This document shows positions 6,411-10,031 of a stretch of 10,031 bases of DNA, one piece after another (within the stretch, counting starts at the first letter, position 1; each line of letters begins with the position of its first letter). The notes under the pieces are model-generated. The model did not search any database, had not been told where the DNA came from, and was given only the letters and a program-made list of their open reading frames with translations. The translations under genes and the position numbers were made by a program. Source of the stretch: Acetobacteraceae bacterium (GTDB lineage Bacteria > Pseudomonadota > Alphaproteobacteria > Acetobacterales > Acetobacteraceae); contig DAICYU010000097.1 in the NCBI GenBank assembly GCA_027311485.1, positions 1 to 10,031 of the forward strand, written 5' to 3'.

Positions 6411-8216
6411 ATGACCGCACTCGATCCGATCGCGTATCCTGACGCCAAGCTGCGTCGCATCCTGTCCACGGTTCGCACCATCGCCTTGGTCGGAGCGTCC
6501 TCCAACTGGAACCGGCCGAGCTACTTTGTGATGAAGTATTTGCAGGGGAAGGGTTACCGGGTGATCCCGGTCAACCCGGCCACCGCCGGACAGGACCAGT
6601 TGGGTGAGCGTATTTACGCCAGCTTGCGTGAGATCCCCGAAACGATCGATATGGTCGATGTCTTCCGCGCCTCCGATGCCGTTGGGCCGATTGTGGATGA
6701 CGCCATAGCCATCGGTGCCAAGGTGGTCTGGATGCAGCTTGGCGTCCGCAATGATGAGGCTGCCGCCAAAGCCGAGGCGGCGGGCATTGAAGTGATCATG
6801 AACCGCTGTCCGAAAATCGAATTCGGACGGCTGGGCGGTGAATTGTCCTGGAGCGGTGTGAACTCCGGCATTATTCGCAATCGCGCGCCGGAACCTCCGA
6901 CCCAGCGGCGAAGCAAGCCCCAACCGCTGCCTGAGACGAATATCAGCTATGGGTTTGAAACCCGTGCCGTGCATGCGGGCGCGGCGCCCGATCCGGCAAC
7001 CGGGGCGCGGACCACGCCGATCTACCAGACCACGGCTTATGTATTCGATGACGTCGATCACGCGGCGTCTTTGTTCAACCTGCACAATTTCGGCTATATT
7101 TACACCCGGCTGACCAACCCGACCGTTGCGGTCCTGGAGGAGCGCGTCGCCAACCTGGAGGGTGGGCGCGCCGCGGTTGCCGCCGCATCTGGTCATGCCG
7201 CACAGTTCCTGACCTTCGCCACGTTGCTGGAACCGGGCGATGAGTTCATCGCCAGCCGCAACCTCTATGGCGGCTCACTCACCCAATTCGGCCTCTCCTT
7301 CAAGAAGCTCGGCTGGACCTGCCATTTCGTCGATCCGCTGGACCCCGACAATTTCCGTAAGGCCCTGACCCCGCGCTGCAAGGCGTTCTTCGTCGAAAGC
7401 CTGGCCAATCCCGGCGGGATCATCGTCGATCTCGCGGCGATCGCCGAAGTGGCGCATGCCGCGGGCTTGCCGCTGATCGTGGACAATACCCTGGCAACGC
7501 CATACCTGTGCCGGCCGATCGAGTGGGGCGCGGATATCGTCACCCATTCCACCACCAAGTTCCTGGGCGGCCATGGCAATTCCATGGGCGGCATTGTCGT
7601 GGAATCCGGGAAGTTCAACTGGGCGCAGGGCGGCAAGTTCCCGTCAATGACGGAACCGGAGCCGGCCTATCATGGCCTGCGGTTTTACGAAAACTTCGGT
7701 GATTTCGCCTTCACCACGAAGGCCCGCGCGGTGGCACTGCGCGATTATGGGCCGACGATGGCGCCGATGAATGCGTTTCTGACGATCACCGGCATCGAAA
7801 CACTGCATGTGCGGATGGAGCGGCATTGCGCCAATGCCCAGGCGGTCGCGGCTTTTCTCGCGGAGCACGAGCGGGTTGCATGGGTATCCTACGCTGGATT
7901 GGCGACAAGCCCATTCCATGCGCTGGCACAGAAATACATGCCGGCCGGCGCGGGTGCGGTGTTCACGTTCGGCGTAAAAGGCGGGTACGAAGCCGGCATC
8001 CGGCTGGTCGAGTCCGTGCGCCTGTTCTCACACCTGGCGAACATCGGCGATACCCGCAGCCTGATTCTGCATCCGGCATCGACGACTCACCGCCAACTGA
8101 CGGATGAGCAGCGGCAAGCCGCCGGGGCAGGGCCGGATGTCATCCGGCTTTCGATCGGGCTGGAAACCGCAGCCGACCTGATCGCGGATCTTGATCGGGC
8201 CCTGGCCGCGGCGTGA
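6411..8216 (+). CDS. Fusion: YccU-type CoA-binding domain + O-acetylhomoserine sulfhydrylase
   Basis: One uninterrupted 601-residue frame encodes two domains. Residues about 5-156 are a CoA_binding_2/YccU-type Rossmann domain: TIALVGASSNWNRPSYFV (23-40), YRVIPVNP (49-56), and the family signature NRCPKIEFGRL (131-141). A Pro/Arg/Lys-rich linker occupies about 157-176. Residues 177-601 are a full-length sulfhydrylase: TRAVHAG (184-190), PIYQTTAYVF, YTRLTNPT (231-238), NLYGG (284-288, Tyr286), VDNT with Asp358, STTKFLGGHG with Schiff-base Lys383, and GDTRSLILHPASTTH with Arg549. It should make homocysteine from O-acetylhomoserine and sulfide. The role of the CoA-binding part is unknown; sensing of CoA or acetyl-CoA status is speculation. 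The domain junction has no stop and no start codon placed for a separate enzyme. AAGGAAG at 6398-6404, six bases before the ATG, overlaps the Tim44-like stop, implying coupled expression. The gene ends exactly where hldE ends, on the opposite strand. Confidence 0.92.
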   Translation: MTALDPIAYPDAKLRRILSTVRTIALVGASSNWNRPSYFVMKYLQGKGYRVIPVNPATAGQDQLGERIYASLREIPETIDMVDVFRASDAVGPIVDDAIAIGAKVVWMQLGVRNDEAAAKAEAAGIEVIMNRCPKIEFGRLGGELSWSGVNSGIIRNRAPEPPTQRRSKPQPLPETNISYGFETRAVHAGAAPDPATGARTTPIYQTTAYVFDDVDHAASLFNLHNFGYIYTRLTNPTVAVLEERVANLEGGRAAVAAASGHAAQFLTFATLLEPGDEFIASRNLYGGSLTQFGLSFKKLGWTCHFVDPLDPDNFRKALTPRCKAFFVESLANPGGIIVDLAAIAEVAHAAGLPLIVDNTLATPYLCRPIEWGADIVTHSTTKFLGGHGNSMGGIVVESGKFNWAQGGKFPSMTEPEPAYHGLRFYENFGDFAFTTKARAVALRDYGPTMAPMNAFLTITGIETLHVRMERHCANAQAVAAFLAEHERVAWVSYAGLATSPFHALAQKYMPAGAGAVFTFGVKGGYEAGIRLVESVRLFSHLANIGDTRSLILHPASTTHRQLTDEQRQAAGAGPDVIRLSIGLETAADLIADLDRALAAA

Positions 8217-9725
8217 TCAGGCAACCGGCGCGGTCATGCGCCGGATCGTATTCGTGGTGCTGTGACCTTCCTTCAGGTTGACCAGCACCACCTTGCCGCC
8301 CCAGCTTTGCACCAGATCACCGCCGACGACTTGATCGACAGTATAGTCCGAGCCCTTCACGAGCACGTCCGGCCGCAGCGCCTGGATCATCTCGTACGGC
8401 GTGTCCTCGTCGAATAACGTGACCAGATCGACAGGCGCCATCGACGCCATCACTGTGGCCCGCGACATTTCGTTCTGCAGCGGCCGCGTCGGGCCCTTCA
8501 GGCGCTTGACCGAGGCATCGGTGTTCAGCGCGACGATCAACCGGTCGCACGCGGCACGCGCTTCCGTCAGCAGGCGGACATGGCCGGGATGGATCAGGTC
8601 GAAGCAGCCATTGGCAAACCCGACCTTCAGGCCACGGCGGTGCCAGTCGGCGATCTTTTCCCGCGCGTCGTCCAAGCCGACGATCTTGCGATCGGTGGTG
8701 ACCAGGTCGTCCAGATGCAACCAGTCCAGCAGTTCCTGGCTGGAGACTGTCGCTGTGCCCTGCTTGCCGACCGAAATGCCCGCGGTGGCGTTCGCCAGCA
8801 TCGCCGCTTCGTGCAGCGGCGCGCCAGCCCCCAGCGCAACAGCCAACGCGGCGACCAGCGTATCGCCGGCGCCCGACACATCGGCGACCTCGCGTGCGCG
8901 GGTCGGCAGATGCAGCGCTTCCTGATCCCGGCAGACCAGTGTCAAGCCCTTGGAGGAGCGGGTGACCAGCACCGCCTGACCGCCCGTCGCATCCAGCGCA
9001 ACTCGCCCGGCCCGGTCAGCCTCGGAATCATGGTCCGCATCGATCCGGGTGGCGACGCGCACCTCATTCTCATTCGGCGTCAGGATGGTGGCGCCGCGAT
9101 AGGCGGCGAAATCCGGCCGCTTCGGATCGGCGATAATGAGCCGTCCGGCTTCGGTGGCGCGGGCGAGGACAGCGTCCAGCACCGCGTCGCACAGAACGCC
9201 CTTGGCATAATCTGACAATACAATGACATCAGCGCCGTCGATGGTGGCGTCAACCGCTTCCATCACCCCGGCGAGCGCGGCACTGTCGAGCGGCGCAGTA
9301 GTTTCCTCGTCAAGGCGGAGAAGCTGATGGGAGCCGGTCATAAACCGGGTTTTGGCCGTGGTTGGCCGGCGATCGACCCGAACCAGCGCGGATGTAACGT
9401 TCGGCGTGCTGGCAACCAACTGCTCGACCTCATCGCCAGCCGCATCGTGGCCGATGGTGCCAATCAGTACGGCAGTGCCGCCCAGGGTGGCGATGTTCAG
9501 CGCAACGTTGGCGGCGCCACCCAGAGTGGCGCGGTGGTTTTGTGGCCGCAGCACGGGAATGGGGGCCTCTGGCGAGAGGCGGCTGACCGCACCTGTCACA
9601 TAGCGGTCAAGGATGACGTCGCCGATGACCAGGATCCGCGCACTGTGGAAATTCCTGACGATCGTTGCGAGTTCCACATCGGAGGGATGCGGCCGCCAGC
9701 CGATGCCCGCTTTGCCTTCTGTCAT
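8217..9725 (-). CDS. hldE: Bifunctional heptose-7-phosphate kinase / heptose-1-phosphate adenylyltransferase
   Basis: HldE (RfaE) makes ADP-heptose for the lipopolysaccharide core. Its N-terminal PfkB/ribokinase domain phosphorylates D-glycero-beta-D-manno-heptose 7-phosphate at C1, and its C-terminal domain adenylylates the 1-phosphate. In the 502-residue protein, the kinase domain (about 30-330) shows VIGDVILDRY, SRLSPEAPIPVL, LGGAANVALN and the catalytic DVSGAGDT (282-289, base Asp288). The nucleotidyltransferase domain (about 365-502) shows FANGCFDLIHPGHVRLL with the HxGH signature (379-382), RPLQNE, KGSDY (457-461) and HSTTNTIRRM. Both halves look intact; length is near the E. coli 477. 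I start at the ATG at 9725; a TTG at 9797 extends the frame by 24 unconserved residues and lacks a ribosome binding site, but 9725 also has only a weak AGG (complement 9735-9737). The stop abuts that of the fusion gene. Confidence 0.95.
   Translation of the reverse strand: MTEGKAGIGWRPHPSDVELATIVRNFHSARILVIGDVILDRYVTGAVSRLSPEAPIPVLRPQNHRATLGGAANVALNIATLGGTAVLIGTIGHDAAGDEVEQLVASTPNVTSALVRVDRRPTTAKTRFMTGSHQLLRLDEETTAPLDSAALAGVMEAVDATIDGADVIVLSDYAKGVLCDAVLDAVLARATEAGRLIIADPKRPDFAAYRGATILTPNENEVRVATRIDADHDSEADRAGRVALDATGGQAVLVTRSSKGLTLVCRDQEALHLPTRAREVADVSGAGDTLVAALAVALGAGAPLHEAAMLANATAGISVGKQGTATVSSQELLDWLHLDDLVTTDRKIVGLDDAREKIADWHRRGLKVGFANGCFDLIHPGHVRLLTEARAACDRLIVALNTDASVKRLKGPTRPLQNEMSRATVMASMAPVDLVTLFDEDTPYEMIQALRPDVLVKGSDYTVDQVVGGDLVQSWGGKVVLVNLKEGHSTTNTIRRMTAPVA
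8225..8244. terminator. GC hairpin at the hldE / fusion-gene convergent junction
   Basis: CCGGCGC (8225-8231) and GCGCCGG (8238-8244) form a perfect 7-bp stem with a 6-base loop, 8 bp past the fusion-gene stop and inside the last codons of hldE. There is no T-run. It could slow or end transcription from the left, or simply reflect GC-rich coding sequence. Confidence 0.3.
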
Positions 9726-9888
9726 GCGACTGAACCTAGTGGTTGCAAATTCCCGGTGCAGTGCAATAGCAGGATGGTGTGGATGTTGCACCTGCAAAAT
9801 TGTGTTCGAAGGTGTTCCAATTCCGGCACAAACAAGCTATTTCGACATAGGGCGTACATCCTGGCTCCATCTCAGAAAAGGACAGACT

Positions 9889-10031
9889 GTGAATTATTTG
9901 CCCCCTTTCGAACTGATTCGTCGCTCGATCGAGATTACGACTGTGCGCGGCGAACTCCGGGTTAATCTGTCGTATGAGAACTTTATTGGCATCCTTCGCA
10001 CCATGATTCGCGGTGTCGAGGTCAACGAAGC
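9889..10031 (+). CDS. Unidentified protein, N-terminal 47 residues, cut by window edge
   Basis: A frame open to the window end starts at GTG 9889 with AAGGA at 9878-9882, six bases upstream. The first residues are MNYLPPFELIRRSIEI, followed by TTVRGELRVNLSYENF and TMIRGVEVNEA. The reading is AT-richer than its neighbours. I see no signal peptide or catalytic motif. I cannot name the family with confidence: the start vaguely resembles N-termini of uncharacterised proteins found near polysaccharide loci of acetic acid bacteria, but that is from memory and untested. It diverges from hldE across a 163-bp region with GGTGCA (9755-9760) and TGCACC (9787-9792) as an inverted pair; no clear promoter was found there. 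Confidence 0.6.
   Translation, partial: MNYLPPFELIRRSIEITTVRGELRVNLSYENFIGILRTMIRGVEVNE

Noticed and set aside
6396..7196. 266-residue minus-strand frame over the start of the fusion gene
   Set aside because: It is opposite well-conserved CoA-binding and sulfhydrylase domains and has no domain content of its own.
9826..9850. Sigma-54-like GGCAC element before the right-edge gene
   Set aside because: The GC half of the -12 element is missing, giving AGCTA instead of TTGC, so the match is not better than chance.

Overview
The window is GC-rich bacterial DNA, packed with genes, and reads as an alphaproteobacterium. The Acetobacteraceae/Rhodospirillales are the best guess. This rests on the gene types (bifunctional HldE, a Tim44-like secreted protein, O-acetylhomoserine sulfhydrylases) and the high-GC codon usage; there is no rRNA or other firm phylogenetic marker. 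I see no tRNA, rRNA, CRISPR array, insertion sequence or phage gene.

Layout, left to right. (1) The 3' part of a DsbA/FrnE-type thiol oxidoreductase gene (1-581, +) is cut by the window edge. (2) A 323-bp gap holds a 15-bp tandem repeat and a candidate promoter. (3) A PLP-dependent O-acetylhomoserine sulfhydrylase follows (905-2197, +). (4) Next is an SDR oxidoreductase (2264-2977, +), preceded by two copies of an ACCGG-YCGGT dyad that look like paired repressor operators. (5) glnS, glutaminyl-tRNA synthetase, lies convergent to the SDR (2994-4712, -). (6) The 266-bp divergent region upstream of glnS contains a 16-bp and a 14-bp perfect palindrome and a 7-bp hairpin; it leads into a small predicted secreted protein (4979-5209, +). 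(7) A strong 12-bp hairpin at 5344-5377 is probably a terminator. (8) A Tim44-like-domain protein with a signal peptide (5461-6399, +) lies 11 bp upstream of (9) a 601-residue gene that fuses an N-terminal YccU-type CoA-binding domain to a complete second O-acetylhomoserine sulfhydrylase (6411-8216, +). (10) hldE (8217-9725, -), for ADP-heptose synthesis, meets the fusion gene end to end with no base between the stops. (11) A partial gene starting with GTG (9889-10031, +) runs off the right edge and diverges from hldE.

Functionally the window mixes sulfur assimilation into homocysteine/methionine (two sulfhydrylase paralogues), translation (glnS), envelope biogenesis (hldE, Tim44-like protein, FrnE-type oxidoreductase, small secreted protein) and one SDR of unknown substrate. 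It is not a single pathway cluster. The most distinctive object is the CoA-binding/sulfhydrylase fusion, coupled to an envelope Tim44-like gene. No defence system or mobile element is visible.
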